Below the pieces are notes generated by a model. It worked only from the letters and a program-made list of their open reading frames with translations, did not search any database and was not told the origin of the DNA. This document shows positions 34,430-46,380 of a stretch of 64,000 bases of DNA, piece by piece (position 1 is the stretch's first letter; each line of letters begins with the position of its first letter). This DNA is from Molanna angustata (taxonomy: Eukaryota > Arthropoda > Insecta > Trichoptera > Molannidae). The position numbers and the translations under genes are program-made. The stretch lies in assembly GCA_963576475.1 (NCBI GenBank), contig OY754978.1, positions 9,484,299-9,548,298 on the forward strand. The letters are read 5' to 3'.

Positions 34430-34935
34430 AAAGATGTTCCGTACTCAAATTTTGTATGGAAAATTTTCAGCGATTTTATGAAATGAGTTTGTTTAATTAT
34501 TTTTTTATTTTATTATGAAAAGTTGATATTTCTTGAATGCCATTTTATGAAAGTGATGAGCCTTTTTACCTATTTGAAAATAAAAATTTCAAATTTTAAG
34601 TTTCCTGAGCTTGGGGTCACTTTGAAATATTTGACAGTTAAAAAAATTGAGAAGCACTATTCATATATCGTTCAAAATCTAATGGGATCTAAGTGAGCAT
34701 TAGATATACAAATTTGCAAAATTTGAATAGAATCGAATGAGTACTTTAGTCTATAATCGATAAAGTAAAATGAACACGCCGTACATAGCACATAGCACAC
34801 TGCACACACACACAGATACATTGTGATGAAACTTTCAGAATACAATCTCAGCATGATACTAGTTGATAATCTGCAAAAAAAAAAATACCCTTAAAAATTG
34901 CGAAATCATAACTCCCCACTATATCACCTTGTGTT
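34430..34935. repeat. Interspersed repeat R2, copy 2
   Basis: Carries TTTGACAGTTAAAAAAATTG, CTATAATCGATAAAGTA, ACACGCCGTACATAGCA, GATACATTGTGATGAAACTT and TAGTGAGGAGTAAAAAG in the same order and orientation as 28945-29600. The first ~90 bp of copy 1 are missing or diverged. Confidence 0.7.
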
Positions 34936-34959
34936 AGTGAGGAGTAAAAAGTTGGGATA

Positions 34960-35130
34960 TTATAGAAGAACCAGGAAATCGAGGCACCTACAGGGCTTAC
35001 GACCTGTCATCGGCTGGTTTACGTGATCACTTTATGCGCTTGTGCAACATTCACCAATTATGCCTTCTTAATAAGTTCCCTTATCAATATCGTTCTATTC
35101 TAACTTGGTCTCCTTTGAGATTTTAAAAAG
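34960..35130. mobile_element. MITE family P3, diverged copy
   Basis: GAAGAACCAGGAAATCGAGG and CTACAGGGCTTACGAC match the arm of 12692-12889; CTTGGTCTCCTTTGAGAT marks the far end. The palindrome is largely lost on the right side. It lies about 200 bp downstream of the Crtc exon at 35337. Confidence 0.55.
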
Positions 35131-35336
35131 TTTGTCAATATATACTTTTGAATACATGAGTGTTGGAACCAGTTAGTTGCTAAAAATACAAAAAAAGGTA
35201 TGTGCTTATTTTAAAAAAAAAGTTTTATATTGGCTTTTATCGTTCGCAGATCCTATCATTGATTTGCTTTGGAATGACAAATCTTCAAAATGTGACGACT
35301 TTTTAATGCATACACATTTCATACAACAGCAAAAAC

Positions 35337-35569
35337 CTTAAATATGCTGTGCTTCCGTATGGTGATGTGTCGATTCTCCTGTCCATGGGTCTGGCTCTCA
35401 TGGGCCCAACTCCGGCCGGTCTGCCTCTGGTCTGCGCTAGGGAGGGCGCCGTCCCCTGTCTGCCACCCGCCCCCCCTTGCTGTCCCCCCTGGTCGCCCCC
35501 GCCACCGCCCCCAGAGTCGGGGGACGTGCCCCCCCCGCCGGTGTACTGGGTCAAGGTCACCTCATCGGG
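35337..35569 (-). CDS. Crtc: Crtc exon: Gly-rich region and DTSPYGSTAYL
   Basis: 233 nt: 77 codons plus two bases of a Ser codon completed by exon 27854-28155, giving YLS-PPPDSSWRR. Acceptor ATGTTTTGTTGCAG, donor GTTTTT. It encodes PDEVTLTQYT, a Gly-rich segment (GGGGTSPDSGGGGGGDQGG), a basic stretch (GPMRARPMDRRID) and TSPYGSTAYL, a conserved CRTC block. It is the first exon recognisable here, so the N-terminal CREB-binding coiled coil must lie further upstream, probably beyond 64000. The plus-strand frames over it are shadows. Confidence 0.9.
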
Positions 35570-35639
35570 CTGCAACAAAACATATGCTTGTAATAAATTG
35601 TTTCATAATTCAAATCTTATATTCTATGGTGGTACCTAG

Positions 35640-37310
35640 TTGAAATGAAATTAAAAAAAAATGAGAATGTAAAAATTTGATAAAACAAAATATACGAAAA
35701 ACCACATTTGAAGAGAGGATAATATGACATTCTGATATCTCTGCCTATCTCCAAATCCCTTACGTTAAACGGCGTATTTGCTTGTTTAAAAGTTCATTTA
35801 ATATTATTATAATATCAGCCGCAAGATCATATATTTCTTGCAAATATAATTTACAATTCCATTAATACGAAAATATTTATTGAATGAATATATTCATAGA
35901 GTTATAAGGTACAGAAGCCGCGTGCAATATAAATTTCGAATTCAAATGTATGACAAGTGAGGCGGTAGATCGGTAATCGAATCGGTAGGTGTACGTATAC
36001 TGCATAGAAAAGAGATTTTACGTGTACTACTACATATGTGTTCTATGACTGCATTGACGGCCGGGCGAGTGAAACTCAGAACATTGTTCTTAGTTTTAGT
36101 TGTCATACTTTCATTGCGCTGACTAGGTATCTGTATCATATTATATAATCTAAGAATATTTCGAAGTCGTATCGTTAAACCAAATGACATCTATCTCATC
36201 TCCGTCTGGGTCCACAATACGAAAAAAACGAAGTTAATTAAACCAAGACAAGCTTTTGTTGTTTTTCTCTTCTTCAGTTCTTTATAATTGAGAAAATTCC
36301 GAATAATAAGTGAAAAAAAAAACCGCGGCTTTATTCAAAGAAAGTTACAATACGTCAATTAAAGTATTAAATTGTATTTTTTGTTTGAAATGAAATAGCT
36401 TGAACTTCCAAAAAGATACACCCGAATATTCTGAATCGTCGACACTGCTACAATAATATTTAACAAAGCAAAAGAAAAAATAACTTGTATCAATTCCGTT
36501 CTCATGTACACATAACGCATTAGATTTTTAACCCCTCGTTGCTAATCTTCCCCGTTTATCCTGAACAAAATACATTTGAACTCTAATCATTTCGCATTGT
36601 TTATGATTATTTTTATTAACATTATTGATACTATATATAATTGACATTGTACGTATTGCCTGGTTTTTTAAGCAGTGTATGAACCGGCCAAAGCCGCTTA
36701 AACAATACCATGGAAACAAAGAAAAAAATTTAAAATGCAGTGATAACTGATAACCATTTTTTTATTCAATCATAACATCGCGGGATATCACACAATGTGA
36801 GATAACCAGCAACGAGTGTGCGGGTGTGCAATACCTTATAAAAGGAAGTACGACAAATACGTGTATGCCCACACACCGGTCTCACCTAAAAAGGGAACAT
36901 TCAGAATGGGTGGTAAACCTCATTGCTGAACTTTGTGAGTGACACCCGAAAACGATGATAATAGAAAAAAGTGGAAACACTATTCTAAGCTAGTGCCCAA
37001 CAGCATTTTTTTATTACATATTAACCCGCAGTTCCTTAGCGTTAAGGTCTTCAGTGTCATAAGTAATTACTAATTGGTTTTAAATTCATTACCCAGGTAT
37101 GTCATATTCCATCAATTATGCTGAATCAAGATTGCCAACTTGTAAAACGCATATTGCATACTCGAGTGTTAAAAAACGCGGCAGTAATTTCTCATTAGTA
37201 AACATACTACCAGTAATATGGAGATATGTAAATTATGACACAATTAAAAAATCCCGTTGAAGATACATTCATTCAAAATCCTCACAGTAATCACATGGTT
37301 GAAAAGTTAA
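35640..37310. other. Upstream Crtc intron or flank, no element recognised
   Basis: AT-rich with a few GC-richer patches (36050-36070, 36830-36960). No N-terminal CRTC motif found in either strand's frames; no repeat terminus recognised. Confidence 0.4.
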
Positions 37311-37314
37311 TATA

Positions 37315-37840
37315 AGAATCCGATACCTATATGTTCTCTTGATATATACGCTATTTAAAAATCGAACCATTATTATGGTACAAAGATTCGATGGTCGTGT
37401 TCGAACGACAATTCAAAAAAAAAATCCCGGTGTTTGATAGGTTCATCGATCTAAGAATCCGTCGATGTTTGGAAAATACGTCTTTCAACATAAGAATCTG
37501 TCGGTGTTTAAAAAATACGTCTGTCAATATAAGAATCTGTCGGTGTTTAAAAAAATACGTCTGCCAATACAAGAATCTGTCGGTGTTTCGAAAATACGTC
37601 TGTCAAAATAAAATCAATATAAGAATCCATCGGTGTTTAGCAATACACGTTCATCGATCAAAGAATCTGTCGGCGTACAGCATTTGAAAGATACATCTAT
37701 CAATTTAAGAATCTGTCAGTGTTTGGTAAGTACCTACATACATCAATCCTTTTTATGTTTCGATTCTAGAATCCTTCGGTAATTTTAATAAATACATCAC
37801 ACATCGATACAAAAATCAGTCGACCTAAGAACCCGACTAA
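37315..37840. repeat. Degenerate ~39-bp tandem repeat
   Basis: The core unit contains AAGAATCTGTCGGTGTTTAA and AATACGTCTGTCAATAT. The central copies (about 37480-37620) are close to 39 bp; outer copies are diverged. Frames at 37351-37572 (minus) and 37391-37687 (plus) are products of the repeat. Confidence 0.8.
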
Positions 37841-37844
37841 TCGT

Positions 37845-38650
37845 TTTGTGCCAATTCTAGAATCTCATCAGAAATCGTCGTAAAATACCAACGCCTATCT
37901 AATAATTCCAATATTATAATGCAAGAAAACGGTCGACATTTTTAATGTACCTAATAAGCAATCTGTCTCATATAATCGCTGGTAAATATTCAATAAAAAA
38001 ATGTTTGTCCCTGTCATGAGAGGACATGATAATGGTCTGAAAAATGCTGTGTCTAGTGTGCATAGCATAGCAGCTACATGCGATGTATAATAATCAAAAT
38101 GTTGTCTTTTGACAAAAAAAAAACAAAATAATAACATATACTTACATTATAAACAAATGTAAGCGGTTAACCTTGATAATGGTCGAGCCACGGTTAGCGA
38201 CTTGTATATGCGTCGCAAGTCTACTGATGATACTAACATATTATATGTATTATATCATTCATTGGGCGTAATATCATAATCGAAATAATTATAGTAAATT
38301 TAATAAAGAACTGCCAATCGTAAATATGTAAACAACAGGTACATACATAAACATATTCAACAGATTGGTTTTACGAGATGTTTTACGCGACGTGACCGAC
38401 TTATACATAATACACTTGCTTCAACTAATAATCCAGTCAATAGGTAAGTTGTAAATTATTATTTTTAATAGAATAAGTGTCTATACTACTCTGTAGTGGG
38501 GACTCTACACAACATATCAACCCTACAATCAGTAGGGTAGTTAATGTTATGTAGCCTAATATTATGTATCCAACTTTTTGATACTCTCAATATCTAACTA
38601 TTTCGTAAAAAAGACATCAATTAAAATAAAATCAAGTAAAAAAGCCCAAC
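37845..38650. other. AT-rich stretch, nothing recognised
   Basis: No gene or repeat terminus supportable. Confidence 0.45.
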
Positions 38651-38654
38651 TAAT

Positions 38655-38745
38655 CACAACAGTGGTTAGTTGGAAGAAATTGCCATATGGCAATAAACTC
38701 GCAGCTTGCACAGGGTGCAAGGAAGTGTTTATTGTTATTATTATT
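38655..38745 (-). repeat. SINE family 1 tail fragment
   Basis: GTTAGTTGGAAGAAATTGCC and GGGTGCAAGGAAGTGTTTAT are the inverse of the tail at 250-345. Confidence 0.65.
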
Positions 38746-38749
38746 ATAG

Positions 38750-39770
38750 GAAGAAGGCAATCGAAGGATGCAGAAAGAATGCCATATTAGATTTGATATA
38801 AATAAAATATTTCTTTATCTTTTTTTATTTCCCTTAACATATCGACAAAGTATCAAGCCAAGAAACGCGAGATTTATAATATATGCCAGGTCTATATTTT
38901 TCACGGTTTTTCCAACTTTGAAGTCGAAAAACACCAACTTAGAGGCTTCCCAGCATATATTTTCTATATTTATGGATTTACTCAGAATTCGGAGTAGAAC
39001 ATTTAGTGTGTATGTGTGTGTCCACTTATAACTTCTGATACGCTCAATGCACAGAGCCTAAAATTTCAGAAAATATAGAAAATTATAGGCCTAGAAAACT
39101 TTTATACTCAGAATTTTGAATTTTGTTACAGTCAGGGATTATCAACTTTTGAATTTTTACTTTATTTTTCCATATATCTCAAAAACCATAAAAGCTAAAA
39201 CGCTGAAAATTGGTATAAATATAGACAAATACAAAATCTCAAATTTCTTTTATCAAAAAAAATCCAGAGTTTCTCAAACATTTTTTATCCAGAAAAACAT
39301 TTTTATGATAAATTTATGTGTTTAACTGGCTCAAGATATTCGGCGACAACTATACTTCGAAATACGAGAAATTCTGTGTTATGGGTAGGGATGGATAACG
39401 TTGTATGTTCAGCAGACCGGAGTGGAAGTCTGTGATTGGATAAATAAGTGAATCCTGTGCTAAGGTCCTGTGGGCAGGTTTGGATTAGTGAGAATATTGC
39501 ACAATAGTGACAGAATAAATAATACTAAATATTTCAATATAAAGAAATGTTTCAATAAATTTGAAACGTTTTTGTATAAAATATATCGTCTGTTTGTTTT
39601 TTTTTTCTTTGTTTTATTAATTTCAATTATATTTTAATATACTTTCTTTAATGATCACATCAAATTTATATGGATTGAGACGAAATAACATACATATTAT
39701 ACATAATCATATACCGGTTGTAATACAAAAGATTCGCGGTCGACAACTACATATATCATGATCGTACTTA
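38750..39770. other. AT-rich stretch, nothing recognised
   Basis: Frames at 38768-39031 and 39116-39325 have no known motif and read like translated AT-rich DNA. Confidence 0.45.
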
Positions 39771-39775
39771 GAGAT

Positions 39776-42110
39776 ACTCATTCGATATAATATTATATAA
39801 CATTCAAATCCTCAACAATAGAATTTGAAAAACTCATTCGATATAATATATAACATTCAAATCCTCAACAATAGAATTTGAAAAACTCATTCGATATAAT
39901 ATTATATAACATTCAAATCCTCAACAATAGAATTTGAAAAACTCATTCGTTATAATATTATATAACATTCAAATCCTCAACAATAGAATTTGAAAAACTC
40001 ATTCGATATAATATATAACATTCAAATCCTCAACAATAGAATTCGAAAAACTCATTCGATATAATATATAACATTCAAATCCTCAACAATAGAATTTGAA
40101 AAACTCATTCGATATAATATTATATAACATTCAAATCCTCAACAATAGAATTTGAAAAACTCATTCGATATAATATATAAGATTCAAATCCTCAACAATA
40201 GAATTCGAAAAACTCATTCGATATAATATATAACATTCAAATCCTCAACAATAGAATTTGAAAAACTCATTCGATATAATATATAACATTCAAATCCTCA
40301 ACAATAGAATTCGAAAAACTCATTCGATATAATATATAACATTCAAATCCTCAACAATAGAATTTGAAAAACTCATTCGATATAATATTATATAACATTC
40401 AAATCCTCAACAATAGAATTTGAAAAACTCATTCGATATAATATATAAGATTCAAATCCTCAACAATAGAATTCGAAAAACTCATTCGATATAATATATA
40501 ACATTCAAATCCTCAACAATAGAATTTGAAAAACTCATTCGATATAATATATAACATTCAAATCCTCAACAATAGAATTCGAAAAACTCATTCGATATAA
40601 TATATAACATTCAAATCCTCAACAATAGAATTTGAAAAACTCATTCGATATAATATTATATAACATTCAAATCCTCAACAATAGAATTTGAAAAACTCGT
40701 TCGATATAATATATAAGATTCAAATCCTCAACAATAGAATTCGAAAAACTCATTCCATATAATATATAACATTCAAATCCTCAACAATAGAATTTGAAAA
40801 ACTCATTCGATATAATATTATATAACATTCAAATCCTGAACAATAGAATTTGAAAAACTCATTCGATATAATATTATATAACATTCAAATCCTCAACAAT
40901 AGAATTTGAAAAACTCATTCGATATAATATATAACATTCAAATCCTCAACAATAGAATTCGAAAAACTCATTCGATATAATATATAACATTCAAATCCTC
41001 AACAATAGAATTTGAAAAACTCATTCGATATAATATTATATAACATTCAAATCCTCAACAATAGAATTTGAAAAACTCATTCGATATAATATATAAGATT
41101 CAAATCCTCAACAATAGAATTCGAAAAACTCATTCGATATAATATATAACATTCAAATCCTCAACAATAGAATTTGAAAAACTCATTCGATATAATATAT
41201 AACATTCAAATCCTCAACAATAGAATTCGAAAAACTCATTCGATATAATATATAACATTCAAATCCTTAACAATAGAATTTGAAAAACTCATTCGATATA
41301 ATATTATATAACATTCAAATCCTCAACAATAGAATTTGAAAAACTCATTCGATATAATATATAAGATTCAAATCCTCAACAATAGAATTCGAAAAACTCA
41401 TTCGATATAATATATAACATTCAAATCCTCAACAATAGAATTTGAAAAACTCATTCGATATAATATATAACATTCAAATCTTCAACAATAGAATTCGAAA
41501 AACTCATTCGATATAATATATAACATTCAAATCTTCAACAATAGAATTCGACAAACTCATTCGATATAATATATAACATTCAAATCCTCATCAATAGAAT
41601 TCGAAAAACTCATTCGATATAATATGTAATATTCAAATCCTCAACTCATTCGATATAATATTTATGTAACATTCAAATCCTCAACTCATTCGATATAATA
41701 TATAACGTTCAAATCCTCAACTCATTCGATATAATATATAACATTCAAATCCTCAACTTATTCGATATAATATATAACATTCAAATCCTCAACTTATCGA
41801 TATAATATATAACATTCAAATCCTCAACTATAGACTTCGAAAAACTTATTCGATATAATATGTAACATTCAAATCCTCAACTCATTCGATATAATATATA
41901 ACATTCAAATCCTCAAATCATTCGATATAATATATAACATTCAAATCCTCAACTCATTCGATATAATATACAACATTCAAATCCTCAACTCATTCGATAT
42001 AATATATAACATTCAAATCCTAAACTCATTCGATATAATATATAACATTCAAATCCTAAACTCATTCGATAGGATATATAACATTCAAATCCTCAACAAC
42101 AGAATTCATT
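39776..42110. repeat. 53/56-bp satellite, about 2.3 kb, with higher-order period
   Basis: The unit contains ACTCATTCGATATAATATAT, AACATTCAAATCCTCAACAA and TAGAATTCGAAAA. Two length forms exist: 53 bp, and 56 bp with an extra ATT (ATATTATATAAC). A marker variant (AAGATTC for AACATTC) recurs at 40181, 40449, 40717, 41097 and 41365, i.e. at 268, 268, 380 and 268 bp, so blocks of five units have been copied. Beyond about 41640 the units are shorter (about 33-36 bp), lacking the ACAATAGAATTCGAAAA part. No coding capacity. Confidence 0.95.
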
Positions 42111-42114
42111 AACC

Positions 42115-43230
42115 TTTTAATAAATCGTAATGACATCATACAACTGACTTCTCAGGAAATTTCTAAGTAATACCGATCACTGGGACATCACATCAGTGGG
42201 CGCCATCAGTAACAATGTTCCAAGTAATAGGCAAATTCAACGCATTGTGTTGAATATTAAACATTTTCCCTATATGAAAATATACATTTCAATATTGTTG
42301 ATTCTTAGAAATACGTTATCCTGGTCCATTGTTTTAGAAATCAATTTTAAGATCTCAAGTCAGTTAGATGTGTCATTAATCCTGATTGAAATGATAGTGG
42401 AAAAATCTTTGATCTCATGAGTAGAGTATATGATGGAAAACCTAAGTACAGAACTTCCTAGTGAGATGATTATTATAATATCATAAGTACACACATAACA
42501 GTTACATACACACACTATTTATCTAATATGTAAATTGTAATGTAGGTACAATGTACAGTGTCATTAATTGTAAAATTTTATAAATGTAATAAATCTTGTA
42601 TTTTAGTACAGTTAGCGCCAAATAACTCGAGTATGTCACGTGGGATGCGCAGGTGTTTTTTTTCTTGGTACGTGAAGGTAAGTATGTGCAAACCGCTCCC
42701 CTCCACGACGAAAATTTTTATAGTATTTGCTGGAAACTACTATATGTAACAGATACAGATATCGAGGACCAAGTCAACTTATGAGTAAAAATTTTCAATT
42801 TGCTTCCAATTGAATTGAAGAAAACTAAAAATATAAATAGCTTTAAATGGGGATAAAAAAAATGGGTAAAAAACAGACAATACACTGATAAATAATAAAC
42901 TACTTTACGTTAACATGCCATTACACACACGCGCACCTAAACTATATACTTATAATTATAAGCTGCTTCAGAACAGGTTTTTAACCTAGTGAAGCAATTT
43001 ACGTTCCGTATCTAGTTCTTAAGTATCTTTTTTGTAAAAAAATGTATTGTTAAAATTTGATGTGTATATTATTATATTATTTCTTTTGTTACAAATAAGA
43101 AAAATCTTTATTATCAATATTGTTTGTGTTATAAACATGAAATAAGTTCTGTCACAAGAGTATAATTGGATTAGATCTAATAAAAAATATTTAGTGTAGT
43201 ATGAATATATACCAGCATGAATATTATCTA
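42115..43230. other. Spacer between two satellites
   Basis: AT-rich with no recognised gene. Frames at 42196-42420 and 42558-42749 have no known motif. Confidence 0.45.
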
Positions 43231-43235
43231 TATTA

Positions 43236-44195
43236 TAAATCCCAATCCGTTTATCCAGGACGGATATTGGATTTAAACATTTTTCATCTTCTTCATCAAG
43301 TATTGGGTCATTTGACCTATGAAAGTCGAGTATTTAACGTTCGTGAAATGTCGGGCGTTTATCCAGGACGGATACTGGATTTAAACATTTTTCATCTTCT
43401 GTTCGTGAAATGTCGGGCGTTTATCCAGGAAGGATACTGGATTTATACATTTTTCATCTTCTGTTCGTGAAATGTCGGGCGTTTATCCAAGAAGGATACT
43501 GGATTAATTCATTTTTCATCTTCTGTTCGTGAAATGTCGGGCGTTTATACAGGACGGATACTGGATTTAAACATTTTTCATCTTCTGTTCGTGAAATGTC
43601 GGGCGTTTATCCAGGAAGGATACTGGATTTATACATTTTTCATCTTCTGTTCGTGAAATGTCGGGCGTTTATCCAGGAAGGATACTGGATTTATACATTT
43701 TTCATCTTCTGTTCGTGAAATGTCGGGCGTTTATCCAAGAAGGATACTGGATTAATTCATTTTTCATCTTCTGTTCGTGAAATGTCGGGCGTTTATACAG
43801 GACGGATACTGGATTTAAACATTTTTCATCTTCTGTTCGTGAAATGTCGGGCGTTTATCCAGGAAGGATACTGGATTTATACATTTTTCATCTTCTGTTC
43901 GTGAAATGTCGGGCGTTTATCCAGGAAGGATACTGGATTTATACATTTTTCATCTTCTGTTCGTGAAATGTCGGGCGTTTATCCAGGAAGGATACTGGAT
44001 TTATACATTTTTCATCTTCGGTTCGTGAAATGTCGGGCGTTTATCCAGGAAGGATACTGGATTTATACATTTTTCATCTTCTGTTCGTGAAATATCGGGC
44101 GTTTATCCAGGAAGGATACTGGATTTATACATTTTTCATCTTCTGGTCGTGAAATGTCGGGCGTTTATCAAGGAAGGATACTGGATTTAAATAGA
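43236..44195. repeat. 62-bp satellite, left part, with 248-bp higher-order repeat
   Basis: Fourteen units beginning GTTCGTGAAATGTCGGGCGT at 43339 and then every 62 bp to 44145. Three variants can be told apart by the segment after TTTAT: A (CCAGGAAGG...TTTATAC), B (CCAAGAAGG...TTAATTC), C (ACAGGACGG...TTTAAAC). Units 2-5 and 6-9 both read A-B-C-A, so 43401-43648 is repeated as 43649-43896. The left edge carries a unit extended by CAAGTATTGGGTCATTTGAC, also found at the right edge (46157-46275). Confidence 0.95.
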
Positions 44196-44345
44196 TATTA
44201 TAGATGGGTCGATGGCAGAGCGGTTAGCGCGCTGGGCTAGTAATCCAGTGGTCGCGAGTTCGAATCCTGCCTCGACCGATTTCGTTCACCTATAGCACAA
44301 GCATTTATTTGCTTATTTTAGGGAACGTAGGAAGATGTATATGTA

Positions 44346-46103
44346 CAGTGGGGGCTCAAAAAATTAGAGCCACCCAACATTTTTACTATTTTTAGACTTT
44401 ATAGGTATAATTCTCTAATTTCATTTTTACGGACCATTATAGATCAATTGTATTTTAATAATATGAGTATATAGAATTGAAAAATATGTATAAAAATGGA
44501 ATTTATTTATTAGAATAAAAAAAAACATATTACAACCAAATGCGCGTCAATATTTTGTATGTCCACCTTTTGCAGCAATCACTGCTTCAACCCTCATAGG
44601 CATGCTGTTTATTTAATTTTCACACTGTTTTTTTTATATTATCATTATGATGCCAAATATTTATTAATCTCTATATCAAATCCCTTTTATTTGTGACCAA
44701 TATGGGCGAAATCCCTCGTTTCAGTAGTTTCCATAAATTTTCAATGGAATTAAAGTCTGGAGATTTTCCTGGCCAGTGTAGCACATCTATTTTTTGTGCC
44801 TGTAAAAAAATTGTGATTCTTTTTGCCTTGTGGCATGGTGCAGAGTCATTTTGGAATATAAATGTTCCATTTGGAAACAATTCCATTTCCTGAGGGATCA
44901 GTTTATCTTTAAGGACATCAATGTATTGGTCTTGACGCATTGTATTTTTAACAATGTATAGTCTTCTAGTACCCTGACCACTGATGACCGACCAGACCAT
45001 AATTTTTAATGGATGCTTTACCCTTTGCACGAAACATTTTTCCTTAAATTTTTCACCCTCACTTGGTCGTACAAAATTTGATTTATCCATCAAAATTTTA
45101 ATACAGGACTCATCGGAGAAACAAACCTAGTAATAGAGAAAATATTCACTTAGAGTTGGTAAAACATTCTAATTTTCTGAAAAATGAGCCTTTATCCACT
45201 TAAATTGTAATGATATCATGACTGCATCATCAACTTACATTTTTCCAATCCTCAATAGTAAAATGGCGATGATCTTTGGCCCATTGGAGACGTTTTTCTC
45301 CCATTGCTTGCGTAAGCCTCGGTTTTCTTGCTGGTCTTTAAGCTTTGAATCCCTGTTCTGCCAGTCCTCTGCGAAGCGTACCAAGAGATATTGCAATTCT
45401 TTCTTCATTTATTATTTCTTTAAGCATTTTTCTTGACTTTCTTCTATTTTAAACAACAAAATTCCTTATTTTTCTTTCAGTGCGTGGTGTTCTAATACGC
45501 TTTCGCCCACATTTTTTTCCTCTTAACTGATTGTATGGGCTAATTATTGTCCATTTTTCTCTTAATGCTATCAACAGTTGCTCTGGTAACCTTAAGAGAC
45601 TTGGCAATCTGTCTATTTGAATGGTTTCCACTCAATATAAAGCCATGAATCTGACCAAGTTTAGATTAAGAGATGTCCCGCTGTCTGCCCATTTTTGAAA
45701 AACTTAAAAAAAAATGAGGTTAGCAAAAAGTGTAAAAAAAAGCCTTGATAAAATGAAATAAATAATGGAATATGATATAAATAACTTACTTGTACATAAA
45801 AAAAGAAAGAAGTACGAATATTCTTGTAAAATAAAAATTATAAACCGTAAAACTTCAGAATAAATTGCTATTGTTGCAAAAGGTGGACATACAAAATATT
45901 GACACGCATGTGGTTGTAATATGTTTTTTTTTATTCTAATAAATAAATTCCATTTTTATACATATTTTTCAATTCTATATACTCATATTATTAAAATAAA
46001 ATTGATTTATAATGGTCCGTAAAAATGAAATTAGAGAATTATACCTAAAAAGTCTAAAAATAGTAAAAATGTTGGGTGGCTCTAATTTTTTGAGCCCCCA
46101 CTG
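44346..46103 (-). mobile_element. Complete Tc1-like transposon, 1758 bp, 234-bp TIRs
   Basis: Both ends begin CAGTGGGGGCTCAAAAAATT. The inverted repeats run 44346-44579 and 45870-46103 with only a handful of differences. TA dinucleotides flank it at 44344-44345 and 46104-46105, the target duplication of the Tc1/mariner superfamily. It encodes a broken transposase on the minus strand and interrupts a SINE. Confidence 0.95.
44671..45692 (-). pseudogene. Tc1-like DDE transposase with an apparent intron, broken
   Basis: Starts MGRQRDIS near 45692, followed by a helix-turn-helix (KLGQIHGFILSGNHSNRQIA, KSLKVTRATV) and a linker RKKCGRKRIRTPRT. The catalytic part has FSDES (first Asp), VWSVISGQGTRRLY, FQNDSAPCHKAKR (second Asp) and LHWPGKSPDFNSIENLWK (Glu, 34 residues later), i.e. 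DD34E. WKN and VCFSDES are separated by 45127-45238, which begins GTAAGT and ends TTACTAG on the minus strand, as a 112-bp intron would. At least three in-frame stops occur in the first half (after DIS, after KMDNN and after GFKA), so this copy is dead. The last 140 codons (45093-44671) are open. Confidence 0.85.
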
Positions 46104-46156
46104 TACTTGTTAAACAAGGACATATTCATTTTTTATAAAAAAAAAAAAAAAAAACA

Positions 46157-46275
46157 TTTTTCATCGTCTATTCGTGAAATGTCGGGCGTTTATCCAGGAA
46201 GGATAGGTACTGGATTTAAGCATTTTTCATCGTCTTCATCGAGCATTAGGTCATTTGACCTATGAAAGTGGAGTA
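46157..46275. repeat. 62-bp satellite, right part
   Basis: CATTTTTCATCGTC, TTCGTGAAATGTCGGGCG and GGAAGGATAGGTACTGG continue the array displaced by the SINE/Tc1 insertion. It ends with the extended edge unit (GCATTAGGTCATTTGACC). Confidence 0.9.
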
Positions 46276-46380
46276 TTTCCGACTGTCCATCCATCTTTTC
46301 ACAGGTGTTCCGGGTAGCCTTCTGTTGATATTGAGTGTTTGTCTTTACAATTTACAATGTGACAATCCAATTGTGACCTT

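Larger units (their letters stand above)
44203..46157 (+). repeat. tRNA-derived SINE (family 3), split by a Tc1-like element
   Basis: The head 44203-44277 resembles a tRNA gene: A box TGGCAGAGCGGTTAGCG, anticodon loop CTAGTAA (AGT, a Thr anticodon), B box GTTCGAATCC, 3' acceptor-like CTCGACC. The last acceptor pair and one T-stem pair are mismatched. The body follows (ACAAGCATTTATTTGC to 44345). The 3' part with a long poly-A resumes at 46104-46157. Related copies: 52905-53052 (minus) and 59620-59710. It sits inside the last full unit of the 62-bp satellite. Confidence 0.8.

Noticed and set aside
35344..35643. Plus-strand Pro-rich proteins
   Set aside because: They are antisense to a Crtc exon with matching splice sites and family motifs on the other strand.
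37391..37687. Basic RxCR repeat protein
   Set aside because: Arises from the degenerate 39-bp tandem repeat; period 39 keeps the frame open.
39776..44195. CRISPR-like arrays of repeats
   Set aside because: The units are contiguous with no unique spacers, they show higher-order variants, and the surroundings are eukaryotic. These are satellites.
44203..44277. Functional tRNA-Thr(AGT) gene
   Set aside because: Boxes A and B and the anticodon loop look good, but the acceptor and T stems are mismatched, a SINE body follows directly, and related heads occur at 52985 and 59620.
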